DNA of 64,000 nucleotides from Incurvaria masculella (lineage: Eukaryota > Arthropoda > Insecta > Lepidoptera > Incurvariidae): NCBI GenBank assembly GCA_946894095.1, contig OX335655.1:2728001-2792000 (forward strand). The letters run 5' to 3'. Positions 1-11,300 of this stretch are shown piece by piece. Below the pieces are notes generated by a model that was not told the DNA's origin, did no database searches, and saw nothing but the letters and a program-made list of their open reading frames with translations. How positions within the stretch are numbered: position 1 is the stretch's first letter; each line of letters starts with the position of its first letter. A program made the position numbers and the translations under genes.

Positions 1-409
1 GCCATCAATTCAATTGAGATCAATTGTGTAATTAAGCTCACGACAATAAACATATTTAATTTTTTTACAAACTCTTTAATCTTTGCATCATAAACAACCA
101 AATGTGTAATCTGTTGATGATTGTGGATTACACCGCGCCTAGAACGAATGTGAAATTTACTTCTTCTTCGTCTGTATTTTGTTTTTCGACGTTTCTCGGT
201 GTATGCTCATTTGAAGGGCCTCATCCCTCCCTTGCAGCGCATCCGCGAGCGGCTTCCTCCACGCACCGTCTGCAATGAAAGAATTGGCTTACTTCTTCGT
301 AAGAATTATATTTTGCAACGCGTCTTTACGATCAGTTGTAAAGTCCCCTTCTTCTCTGCTATCCGTGTCGTCTGCAATGATAACTCAATTGCTTTTAGCA
401 CTTTCTTTG
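1..409. other. AT-rich sequence, nothing recognised
   Basis: I see no coding signal, RNA gene or repeat here beyond short AT runs. The open frame beginning at 199 on the plus strand runs into a LINE remnant read backwards. Confidence 0.5.
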
Positions 410-665
410 TCAGTCAGTCAGCGCGTTTGCGTCCACTGCTGAACATAGGCCTCTCCAATTTTTCTTCAGTCCTCCCGGCCCTCAGCGGTACGGAACCACT
501 GCTTTCCGCCGATGCACTTGATGTCGTCATCCCACCTGGCGGGTGGTCTTCCCACACTCCGTTTTTCTGTCCACGGCCGCCAGTGAAGGACACGGTTACT
601 TCAACGGCCGTCGTTTCTTCGGCTGACATGACTAGCCCACTGCCATTTGACTTTCTTCGTCAGAA
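410..665 (-). pseudogene. LINE reverse-transcriptase C-terminal remnant
   Basis: Minus-strand translation, with stops, gives KVKWQWA, then RSVGRPPARWDDDIKCIGGK, then GEAYVQQWTQTR before a stop. This is the characteristic C-terminal end of insect non-LTR reverse transcriptases (KxKWxWAGH, GRPxxRWxDDI, EAYVQQW). At least two in-frame stops mark it as dead. Shorter copies of the same end lie at 6418-6543 and 60300-60420. Confidence 0.8.
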
Positions 666-1333
666 TGATTCTATTTTAATCGTCTGGTAAACTGGATGCT
701 TGCAGAGACTTGCAACTTTACTGCCCATGAATTGAGTGGTGAGTGACCTTCGAGAGCAGTTTGCAATGATACAATCAGCATTTACTTTATCATCTGGATA
801 TTCTTTTGCGACGGTACATAGATTTGCGTGTTTAGAGAAATGTCTAGTCTTAAGTGTATGGATCCTGAGCATTATCTTCACGCCGCCTGCAAAGACAAAT
901 TATGACTGTTATTTCATATATTTTCGATTCGAATTTATTCGATTCGCGGTACGGTAGCTCGAAGATGCTCAAAATTTGCCTGCAGCAACATTGCGAGTAA
1001 AATTCAAGTGCCGTCATCCACACAGCGTACATATACTATGTTATTGCATCATTTAGTGTCATTAAGGTCACGGCTTTTGCCCTTTAAATGAGAGGTCACA
1101 CAATGAAACACCATTCATTTCTTTATATTGTTCACTTGACCGAATTTTTGCGACCTTTTTTCGCAGTGCGCAGATCGTAGATATTTAATGAGACGGAACA
1201 TCACTTGAAAAACTAACGGTAAATCATTAGTTGGTCAAGTCACCAGCTTCGTCGTTATATTGCTGAGATACATGCTACTTACATTACTGGCACACGGGAT
1301 AACCGGGCATTCTTGATCGTGAGAGTAGGTGTG
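666..1333. other. No supported feature
   Basis: A minus-strand frame (660-881) sits behind a plausible acceptor (tgtctttgcag at 887-897) in the phase needed after the 2141 Adgb exon. Its sequence shows no similarity to androglobin and ends inside the LINE remnant, so it is not called an exon. Confidence 0.4.
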
Positions 1334-1341
1334 CTTTTAGC

Positions 1342-1987
1342 GAGTCGTATTCACTACGTATAATATTCACAACGTATAATAATATTTTTTTCCAAAAAAT
1401 TAAAACCATGCATATCGTATAATATTCACAACGTATAATGTTATACGTTGTGCATGAATAAAGTTTAAAAATAAAATCAACTCTTTGTGTCATGCAGAAC
1501 GTATAATAGTCACAACGTATAATATTCCTAACATGAATTCACAAAAAAAGAAAACCATGCAGAACGTATAATATGCCAAGAAGCACTGCATGAAGCGCCC
1601 TAATAACGATACATTTAAGGCTGAAATTGCTACGAATCGATATTTGCTACAATTTCGAAAGGCCACCTTACGCTAATTGAGACGGTCGAAACGTCACGTG
1701 CGAGCATACGCTTTAAAAGTATATTCATAAGGGCGCTTATCGTATGAAAAGTTTTTGGATTATATGATATGCATGGTTTTCTTTTTTTTTTAAATAAATA
1801 TCATAATATTATACGATGTGACTATTATACGTTATGCATTGAGAATAAGTAATTTTATTTTTTAAACTTCTTCATGCACTACGTATAAAATTATACGATC
1901 TGCCGATTATACGTTGTGCATGGTTTTAAAATTTTGTTAAAATATTACATTATACGATCTGCATATTAGACGTTCTGCCGTTCCCCC
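1342..1987 (+). mobile_element. Non-autonomous element with 8-bp target duplication, copy 1
   Basis: The element begins GAGTCGTATTCACTACGTAT and ends GACGTTCTGCCGTTCCCCC. It is flanked by the direct repeat CTTTTAGC at 1334-1341 and 1988-1995. The interior carries many copies of ACGTATAAT and its complement ATTATACGT, often preceded by CACA. No ORF is present. Two further copies are at 28780 and 57748. An 8-bp duplication fits the hAT superfamily, but the ends do not form an obvious terminal inverted repeat. Confidence 0.85.
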
Positions 1988-2140
1988 CTTTTAGCCATCT
2001 ATGCCTAACAAAGCTTGTCATGATCATGTGGAGTTGGTTCTCACCAACGATTAGTGTATAGAAATATTTACGTCTCCCTGCCATTTGGGGGCTCTGCGAT
2101 AACTTTAACCATAATATCGTCCCCGATTTATTGGTCTCAC

Positions 2141-2301
2141 CGACAGCCAGCCGCTCCAGCAGTGCGAGTCGACGCCGCTGTCCAGCGAGCACGTGCTTCA
2201 CATTGTGCCGCTGGAGTTGATCGCTCCGGGTGTACCCCGCGTCGACGCGCGCCCGATACTGCATCAGGGCCGCCTCCGCCATATCAGGGGTCACCAGAAT
2301 T
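2141..2301 (-). CDS. Adgb: Adgb exon, C-terminal charged helix
   Basis: The acceptor is tatataccag|AATTCT and the donor GTCG|GTGAGA. The leading A completes AG left by the GC-rich exon (Arg), giving AAARILVTPDMAEAALMQYR. DMAEAALMQYRARVDAGYTR and the basic helix GQRRRLALLERL resemble the vertebrate KAEEIHQFRQHRTRVLSIRN and following coiled helix. The exon ends with one base over, so at least one more exon should follow. I could not place it before the window edge. A 646-bp transposable element lies 154 bp downstream. Confidence 0.8.
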
Positions 2302-5300
2302 CTGGTATATATTGTTGGTATCATTACTAGCTCGGCTCAAGTTGCCACCTTAGACATCCAAATCATGAACCTTTCTATCTCGTTACCCGAGATCTGAACA
2401 TGAAGAAACTTTTAACGACAGAGATATCTATATTTTATATATAGTTATTTATATTGCTTACGATTCTAGCAACGATACAAGTACGTATGCTTAACAGCTG
2501 AGGGCGTGAATGAACAGGTACATAAGTATGTAAAGCGTCAATATAATTGTAACATTGATGGTAAAATGTTTTGGCAAAAGGTAACAGCAATACCTGCTAT
2601 CTTTCCTCTGAATATTATTCTTTTGAGACAACACTGTCCGGACAGGAACTGGCTTTTACGGGCTGATGATCAAAGCCAGTTCCTGCCGGATGCCCGTTGA
2701 GCGATGATAAATTGTCCGTGTTTTCCATCCAGTTCAATGTAGCCGTTCTCATAAAAATGATGGTTCTGGCATGGCATCTAATTCCTTCGTGAATGTTACA
2801 TGATGGGTTGAGATCATGAAAGAATGATTAGCCATCAATATTATAGTTACTTAAAAAATAATCAAGCCACGCTATTTATATTGCTTAAACAGAAAAAAAT
2901 ACTTATGGGGGTAATTTGAAATATTATAGTACCGTCAAACCTTTGAGTTGCTTTCTTGGTGCAGCCTGGTAAAAATGACAGTGCTCGAAATTGGTCTAAA
3001 AGATGAACCGGTTTGGTTAAATATCTCTCTTCAACGACAACTGTAAATATATAATATTATTAAATTCCATTCATGAAGCCAAGGTGCCATGCCTGGGAGC
3101 TATAACTGTTAATAATGGTCATATCATAAAAGCCAGGATGCTTCTCACGGCTAAGCGGCTCGTAGCCTAGTGGCGCAGGGACTTGCTTAGCATACCATAG
3201 GTCTGGGTTCAAATCCTCGCATCCACCACTTTATTTGTCATTATGAGTTGGCTAAGTTGGTTTCATAATGAATGCGTGCTGCACCATGGTTCGATACCCA
3301 TGTAAAACTGTAGGTCCCCTTCCCCTACTAGGTTGGTACCATCGCATTGGATGAAAAGATGGTCGAAGCGGCAATGAAAATTTGTCCGTGTTTTCCATCG
3401 AGTTCATTGTAGCCGTGCTTATAAAGGAAAGGCCCTGGCATGGCAATTAATTCCTTCGGGAATGTGGTGTGTTGGGCTAATATCATAACGGTAGTTGTGT
3501 GGTATTAGCCATCCATGTCAGCTCGCATAAAAAAAAATCAACACTGAACGCGGTCGTTTTCTGAATGTCCACGTCTAAATCTTTTGTTCGTGACCACACA
3601 AGTGTATTACAAAAAAATAACCGACTTCAAAGAAAAAGCACTAAAAAGTAAAAAAATAATTGCACTTTTTGTAGTTACGATTATTGTTACTTTTTGAGTC
3701 GGCGTCAGCCGGGCACGCGCTGCGCCAATCAAGAGAACCTTGGCTACCTTGGCTGACACCGACTCAAGAAATAACAATAATCGTAACTACAAAAATGGTA
3801 ATTATTTTTTACTTTTTAGTGATTTTTCTTTGAAGTCGGTTATTTTTTTTTATTTGTTTATATTTAGTGAATCTGAAGTACACTAACTAATTTGTACACG
3901 TCCTTTCCAATAAAAAAAGAATCACCGAAATCGGTTGGCGTTATATGGAGTTATTCGTCCATTTGTCGTGCACATCTTAATACAAATTTAAGACTTATAT
4001 GATTTTCTCATGGATATCATTGTCAGAACTTAACCAAATTAAAATCGGACCACTTGGGAAGCACTACCTTTAATTAAAAAAAATAATCATCAAAATCGGT
4101 TCACCCAGGCAAAAGTTATGAGGTAACAAACATAAAAAAAACTAAATAAAAAACAGACGAATTGATAACCTCCTCCTTTTTTGAAGTCGGTTAAAAATAT
4201 TTAGGCTGCTTTAGTGTTTATAAATTATATGACACCTTTTGAGATAATGGCTCTATCTAGGCTCCGTGAAAAAAAAACCTACCTTTTCCACGTATCTGTT
4301 TTTTTACTCTTCAAGAAAACATGAATGCAAAAAATATATTCCTAAGGTCGTATGCATATTGGACTATATTCAGTTCAAGCTTTCTGTGTTTTCTAGCCAT
4401 AAGAATTTCTAATAATCTCATTACCCGTAATAGGCCGGTTGGTCCCGTTCAAATTAGGGTCGCTTGTTGCATCATTTAGGCTAGCATCATTGAAACTTTA
4501 CTTTTATCGATTGTTTTTCTCCAAATAAATTTTGAACGTCTAATATTTTAAGACTAACAATTAAAAATACAATATTTGTCTGCCTCGGTGGCCCAGTGGC
4601 GCGACACTTCGGCGATCGCTCTCCGCTGGGTCCGGTCTGGTCTTGGATGGGAGATCATTCGACCGTTGAGAGAGGCTGGCCGTGGTTCGGATTCCACGTT
4701 AAGCTGTAGGTCCCCTTCCTTACTTACTAGGTGGTAGGGTTTATCCCGCCCGGGTTGGTACCATCGCATTGGATGAACGATGGTCGAAGCGGCAATGAAA
4801 ATTGTCCGTGTTTTCCATCCAGTTCAATGTAGCCGTGCAATATAAGGAAGGTCCTCGCATGGCACCCAGTTCCCATGTGGTGTGTTGGGCTAATACCATG
4901 ACAGAACTTGTGGTATAAACAAAAAATCAATATTGTAAATTTGTTGACAGGTACTTGCCGAAAACCAGCACCTTGCAGTCAGCTCAACTCAGGTAGTACA
5001 GGCCGCTAAGGAATTATGCTGATCTAGCAACTTATGGTATACAATTACCTCATTAGGATATATGAAAATTATACTAGTTTCTATAAACATTTCTAAATTG
5101 TACATAATTGTTGTACCAAAAAATAATTTGAATTTGAATTTATATTCAATTTATTCATGCATGGAGCTGCATGAATAAATCATTGAATTTATAGCGATAT
5201 AATATTATATCACTTACTGCTATTCCGTTCCGACTGCACTGCGACTGACTGCAACGCAGCAACAGATTGCTCTTCTTCCGAAAACTATAAAAGTAAAAAA

Positions 5301-8300
5301 AAGTATAAAAAATATGTAGTATTGTGTTTTCGAGTTTAATTGGCATCATGCATTTAAATTGCACGTATTGAAACGAAACAATGTCTACAAATTAATATTA
5401 AACGTAATATTCACCTCTAATGGAAAAACAAGCGTCGATCTCGAGTCCGGCACAAGCAAATACTTCTTTCTGAAATCATCCCTGAAAACATATTTACCAT
5501 CAATTCACCTCCTTAAATTATATTGCTACCAGGTTGGTACCATCACGTTCATCGAATGATGGTCGATGAGGAAATATTATGTTTTAATGTGTAGGTGTGG
5601 TATGAGCTATCGAGTTAAAAAAAATTTTTTTTTATATGGCAGGCAAGCAGATGCCAGTGGTGTTAGTTGGGCTGGCGATGAACGAGATCCCGCAATGGCC
5701 TCCTATTAACGCAGTGTTTAAGAGGGCTTTCTTTCCTTAAGATGGCGTTTCCCGGCGGGAGTAACTCATTCGCGGCACGGTACAAAACCGTGCTATTGCG
5801 GTCTCGGATCTTCTCTGTTTCAAAGAAAAAGATAGGCTCCGTGATGAGGAGGATGCAATATGTCCACAGAGCAGACAATGCGAATAGTGTTTGATTGGTT
5901 TACGTTTGTGATTCTCAGTGTATTCTGTGTCTGTGACTACTCTGTTTGTGAACCTATTAATAAATAAATAAAATAAAAAAATTAATTTCAAAACAACTTA
6001 TAGCTTAAAGTAAATCACGAACGCTGTAGTCAAAAATCAAACAAAAAGCAAATTGGTTATAAATCTTCATGAAACAAGCTAGATAGATAGTCTGATGACT
6101 TAACGATTGAAGATATTTTTGTGTTAACGTTCATTAATTCACGTCCAAAGGTTTTGCATAAAACGCGCGACATATTCGATCTTACGGACCTTATGTATCA
6201 GAAACCAAACACTATTTTACAATGCCAATGGTCATCAGACATCTTATTCCAGCAAATAAATCAGTTTTGAGTATAATGTTTGATCTCCGACAAGAAATAT
6301 GAACATGATCTTCTTTCCACGTTTGTATGGGGAGTTGAGCGGGAGGGCCCACTTTAATATACCTTTGTGTACTTGCTTCACGGCTGGTTATATTGAACCA
6401 TCTTATCATGTTTGTGACAGACGGTCTCACCCGTCGATGTGTGCGTCGGCGGAAAGCAGTGTTCCCGTACCGCTGAGGGCCGGGAGGACTGGAGAAAAAT
6501 TGGAGAGGCGTATGTGCAGCAGTGGAGGCAAACACGCTGACTGACTGACTTGTAGTTGACCTCGCCATACAAAAAACGTGATTTTTTTATGTTATATCTT
6601 GTACGATGGTACGGAACCCTTCGTGTGCTAGTCCGACTCGCGCTTGGCCGGTTTTTTTTTGTCTAGAGCAACGAAATACCTCGCCGCCGCGCCGAGCGCG
6701 TGGCGGCGCGCGCGCTCCCGCCACGCCCCGCGCTCCGCCAGCCAGGCGAGCTCGCGGCCGGCGTGGCGCCGCGCCTCCGCACCGCCCCCGCCGGGCAGCG
6801 CCACTTCGAGCCGGAAGCTCGCGGCGCCCGCCCGCGCCGGCTCCTCTACCTCCGCCTGCCGACAGTGCCGAGAGCTCCGCTCGGGTGAATGTCCAAAACG
6901 AGACAGGCGAAATATTTTCAACCTTCGCGGGCGTGTTATTCGAAGCCGACCCTTCTGAACAACGCCACCTATCGGGTCCAACGATAGATGAAAAGGCTCC
7001 TCCCCAAGGCATCGAGCGCGCCTAGGTGTGGGACTCGCTGTTTCCAATTTTCAAAAACTACCAATCCAACTAACAACGTACTGTAATGGACCTGCATTAC
7101 TGCTGACACTAGCATTCTCACGGTTTCACTATATAAAGGGCGCTGTCGCCAAGCAATCAAGTTCAGTCAACATACAGAGTTCATCGCGTGCGGATGCGCT
7201 GCCGAAATCCGTGTATTCTCTTATTCAGTTGGATAAGTGTGATTTGTTACATCTGCGAGCCTATCCAGTATTTAGGATCCATTTGAAACTGTAGGTCCGC
7301 TTTCCGTAGGAGGGTTAAGCCCTCCCGGGTTGGCTCTATCGCATGAGATGAAAATATGGTTGAAAAGGAAATATGTCCGTCCATGTTTTCCATCCAGTTT
7401 AACTTGGCCGTGCTCGTAAAGGGAATGTCATGTCATGGTACATAATTTATTTGTGAAGATATATTAGCCCTCCATGTCCAGCTATACAAATAACTAATCA
7501 CTATTAGTTTAAAAAAAAGATGAACATTAAAACTATATAGTAAAGAGAAAGAGAAGAGATCTCCGGTTAATGTTATAGCTACAGTGAGATAGATCTGTTG
7601 TTATTCTTCTAATGGCAAAAAATAAGGTCGGATATACACGGTGTTAAACAAGTTCGCGACATTCCCGAAATGGGGTTATTTTGGGTCGCGTACTGATTCC
7701 GAAAACGAAGGATTTTTCTTGTTTCGCACTGCATTCATAAAAAGTTTTAAGTAGGACATTTTTTAAAATAAATGTGAAAATTGACATTCGGATCGACGCG
7801 ATACAATTGGCGGCGGCGCGCAGTCAGCTGCGAGACAGCAAACGCGTGATCTTGGCAGTGGCGCGTACACATGGCGTGCTTACACCATTCCAAAGAGAAA
7901 TTGTCGCTGAGGTAAAAGTTTGGATAAACTATTTTTTTACTATTTTAGATTTAATTTTTAAATGCCACAAAATGATCAGTAAAGGAAATAGTTAAATAAT
8001 CGGTATTAAAATAGTAATGTCGCTAAAAAATTAACACCGTGTATAGTAACCATAGAGTAAAACAATAACTCCACCTTTAGGCTCTCCCAGACAGAGTGTA
8101 ATTTGTGCGAAGTTGGTAAAACCTTTTTTATAAATTGAATTATCTCCACGCCCACGCCTATTCGTGATTGGTAAATCACCGGACATACATACTTGTAGCT
8201 GCTTAGCGGCAACAGGCTTGATAATTTCATCTTGATTCAGAACCTGATCCACCATCAACCACTGTGCAGAGGTCAGGGGCCATCCGTCGGGTGCCACCAC

Positions 8301-11300
8301 CCTGAAATATTATCTCTTAAAATGTCATTCCAATAATGAAAACTGATATATTTCTTCGCTTCGCCACATTATAGACTTCATAAATTGTTTCAATTCGACT
8401 TTAGTTCGTTAAGGTCGGCCCGTAAGCATCAGAGAATTTCGCCTCCCATACAAACGTAGTTTACTAATAATTTGAAAACCACTGTTCCAACTTACTTGAT
8501 ATTTGGTACTTAATATTAGGCTACAAATATCTGTATCATGTCTTTGTTTTTTCGGTAAATATATTCTGGGTCAAACCACAGAGAAAACAAAATTCGTATG
8601 AAGATTTTCTTTTTGCTTTAATTTCATTCGGTTTGGATTTTTCAAAAAAACAAAAGCATGCAGACACAGATATTTGTTACCTGATATTAGATGTTAAATA
8701 ACAATTTAATTGGAATAGCGGTTTGCAAATGATCAGTAAACTACGTTTGTATGGGGAGCATAGCTTACGGGCCGTTCTTAAGTAGTATAGAGGCTAGAGT
8801 ACTTGCATCCCCGGTTCCGACTGCCAAATTTGACATTACTTCCATAGATTTCATAAAATTGACAGTCTGAGAAAGCTTGAAACTGTCTTCGAAATCGTTA
8901 GTATTGTATTATATTGTTTATTCATCATCCATAGACAGTACACTGCACTCGGATTTGTCATATTTTAGCATTGGCCAGTTTAGCAAAACAAAACACAGGG
9001 AAGAAGAACTGGAAAGAAACTCCGCTGTTTTTTTTTTCAACGTCCACTTAGTCTAAGTTTAAAAAAGTGTTTGTCAATTACATGAATACACAAAATTTAC
9101 AATCCATGCCGTATGCAACAGTTCATGACAAATATCATTTTATTTGCAAAGACAATCCCCTCCAACCAATATGTTGCCAATTGGAGCAGGCCAGTCCCCA
9201 CAAACAGCACCCGTTCACGAGCATCACGCCGTGCACAGCCATTACCTCTTTCAACCATATTTTAGGGAAAGATAATACTCCTACTGAATTAATCTGTTAT
9301 AATTGCGTCAGCTTTATTCCCTTATATCAATACGCCTCCTCGCTTAGTAGAAACATTTCAACTAAGTACGGAAAGGTGATTCTAATTAAAACTTACTCAA
9401 TTTCGTAGACTCGTGGTTCACATATGGTAGATGGCGATGGATTCGTCTAAATGAACAAAAACGCGTTGTTATTGTTGTGGATGCTTACTTGTGCCACAAG
9501 TGATTTTAATTTCCGTCTTAATTTCAACGGGCCAAAAACTCCACGATCTCGTTCCACGGTTAGCGACCGTGGGCCTAATACCACGTGGTGATGATGGTTT
9601 GGGATAATTCCGGTCATAAGAAGACTTGAGACTTCCGTCCATAAATTTTGTACAATTACAGCTTGAACAAAACATGTTTTCAATGAACCTTGATAATTTT
9701 GCGTGACGACGTCATCATATTTTTCTTGCTCTTCATTTGTCTGCTGCTAATGCTGCTTTCGTGTTCTTGGTACACGATATACGGCGGAATGATGGCGTGA
9801 GAGAATGTCATAGCAGGTGCTTCTAAACCAATGTGTGGCCAGAACAGTTCGCCAGTATTCGAACAGGACGCCAGCACCTCGTTGCTCGGGGTCACTGTAC
9901 GCAAGACAGCTCTCATCTTGACCTGTCGAATATACAACAGTCTCCATAGATTCCTTTTATTTTTTATCTAGCATGCTTCTTAAGTTGACTGATATTGCTT
10001 TTTCATATATCTTTATGTTAACAACAGGAAAAGAACATGTCACCGCTATAGATATATGGATAGCGGGAGTGAAAGTTAAAAGCTTCAAAAATTCAGTTAT
10101 ATAGGATAATTAACTATCTCGGATTATTTTATTTGTCATGAATGAAATGAACAATGAAATGAATGTCAAGATTCCTGTTTGATTTTATTTCAGTTTGTTA
10201 GCCTAATAGACACCTTCAAATCAAAACAAAATTCATATATACATACAATCACGCCGCTTCCCCGGAGAAGTAGGCAGATTTTTAATTTATAATATAAAAA
10301 TAATAAGTGATATTACTTTTAACATAATTTGCACATGTCTCTTTAATGGACTCATGATAAGAAACCTCTCAAACCTCTGGATATGATGATACCACACGCA
10401 TGGTTACGCTAGCAGGCCTATACACGAACAGTTGGACCGCTCCCAATATATTTCTTCGATTGGGAATGAACAATTCTTCCAAATCCATTTTAGTCGTTTC
10501 GTCGATACCGAATTCCTGGCATACTGGAACAGCGTTGTTGCAAATGTGAAATGCCCCTTCTTCCGAAGTAAGCACAGTCAATTTCCAGTGCAACTCTGCA
10601 TGCACTGGCCCATCAGCAACTTGCCATGCGTGGCCGTGAACAGCATAACCTTTAGTGTTAGGGTTGATATTGTAAGTCATATGGGTGTTCGCTGCAATAG
10701 GAACCTCTGCTTCAGTATCGTTGTTGAACATAACCATTGTCTTTTGATTCAGAAGACATTCGATGTCGAAGTGAACACGAACGGGTGAATGGCAGTAAAA
10801 AGTTCCATTGAACAGTGGAATGAATCGGTCTCTTGGAGTGACGTTTGCGAATCCTGAATGCAACTGATAGTCATACCCTCCACCCAGGGCTGTAGATATA
10901 GTATAAGCTGAGCGCGCTCCGGGATAGAGTTTAAAGAATATATTCATTAGTGACGTCATTCCTTTGTTCGTGTTAAACACTAGGTCTGAAATCTGAAATG
11001 CAAAATATAATCGACGAATTTGTTTTAACACACAACATTTATGATGGTATACATAGGTTCAAAGTTATTTGAAATCAATTCAGTTGAACAAAAGACCAAA
11101 TAAAAAAAACGATGAAATAACTGAATAGAAAAAAAAAGATTCAAAAAGATTATGCTTCAATGCCCATTCAATCTGCCTTGCAGGTGAGACGCATGAACTT
11201 AGGAACTTACTGTTTTTAAATCATCATGCGTAATAGGAGTTACATCTTTGTAAAGTCTTTCACATCGAACCCGCTTCCAATGAGATTGTATTACAATAGC

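Noticed and set aside
199..690. 163-codon plus-strand frame
   Set aside because: Its second half is the antisense of a LINE reverse-transcriptase C-terminal remnant, and the first half shows no motif or codon bias.
660..897. Minus-strand frame behind an acceptor, in the right phase to be the last androglobin exon
   Set aside because: No similarity to the androglobin tail, and the frame terminates inside the LINE remnant. The phase agreement alone has a one-in-three chance.
3150..3216. tRNA gene
   Set aside because: A and B boxes are present but acceptor and anticodon stems do not pair. The sequence continues into a SINE body seen in many copies.
6606..7047. Several 100-140 codon open frames on both strands across the GC-rich block
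   Set aside because: They arise because stop codons are rare at ~85% G+C. Only the minus-strand frame bounded by splice sites 6680-6855 matches androglobin.
7082..7251. Solo LTR
   Set aside because: TGTAA/TTACA ends and a TATA box fit, but the flanks (CGTAC versus TCTGC) are not a target duplication and no second copy was seen.
10432..10788. 118-codon plus-strand frame
   Set aside because: It is the antisense shadow of the well-conserved androglobin exon 10375-10992.
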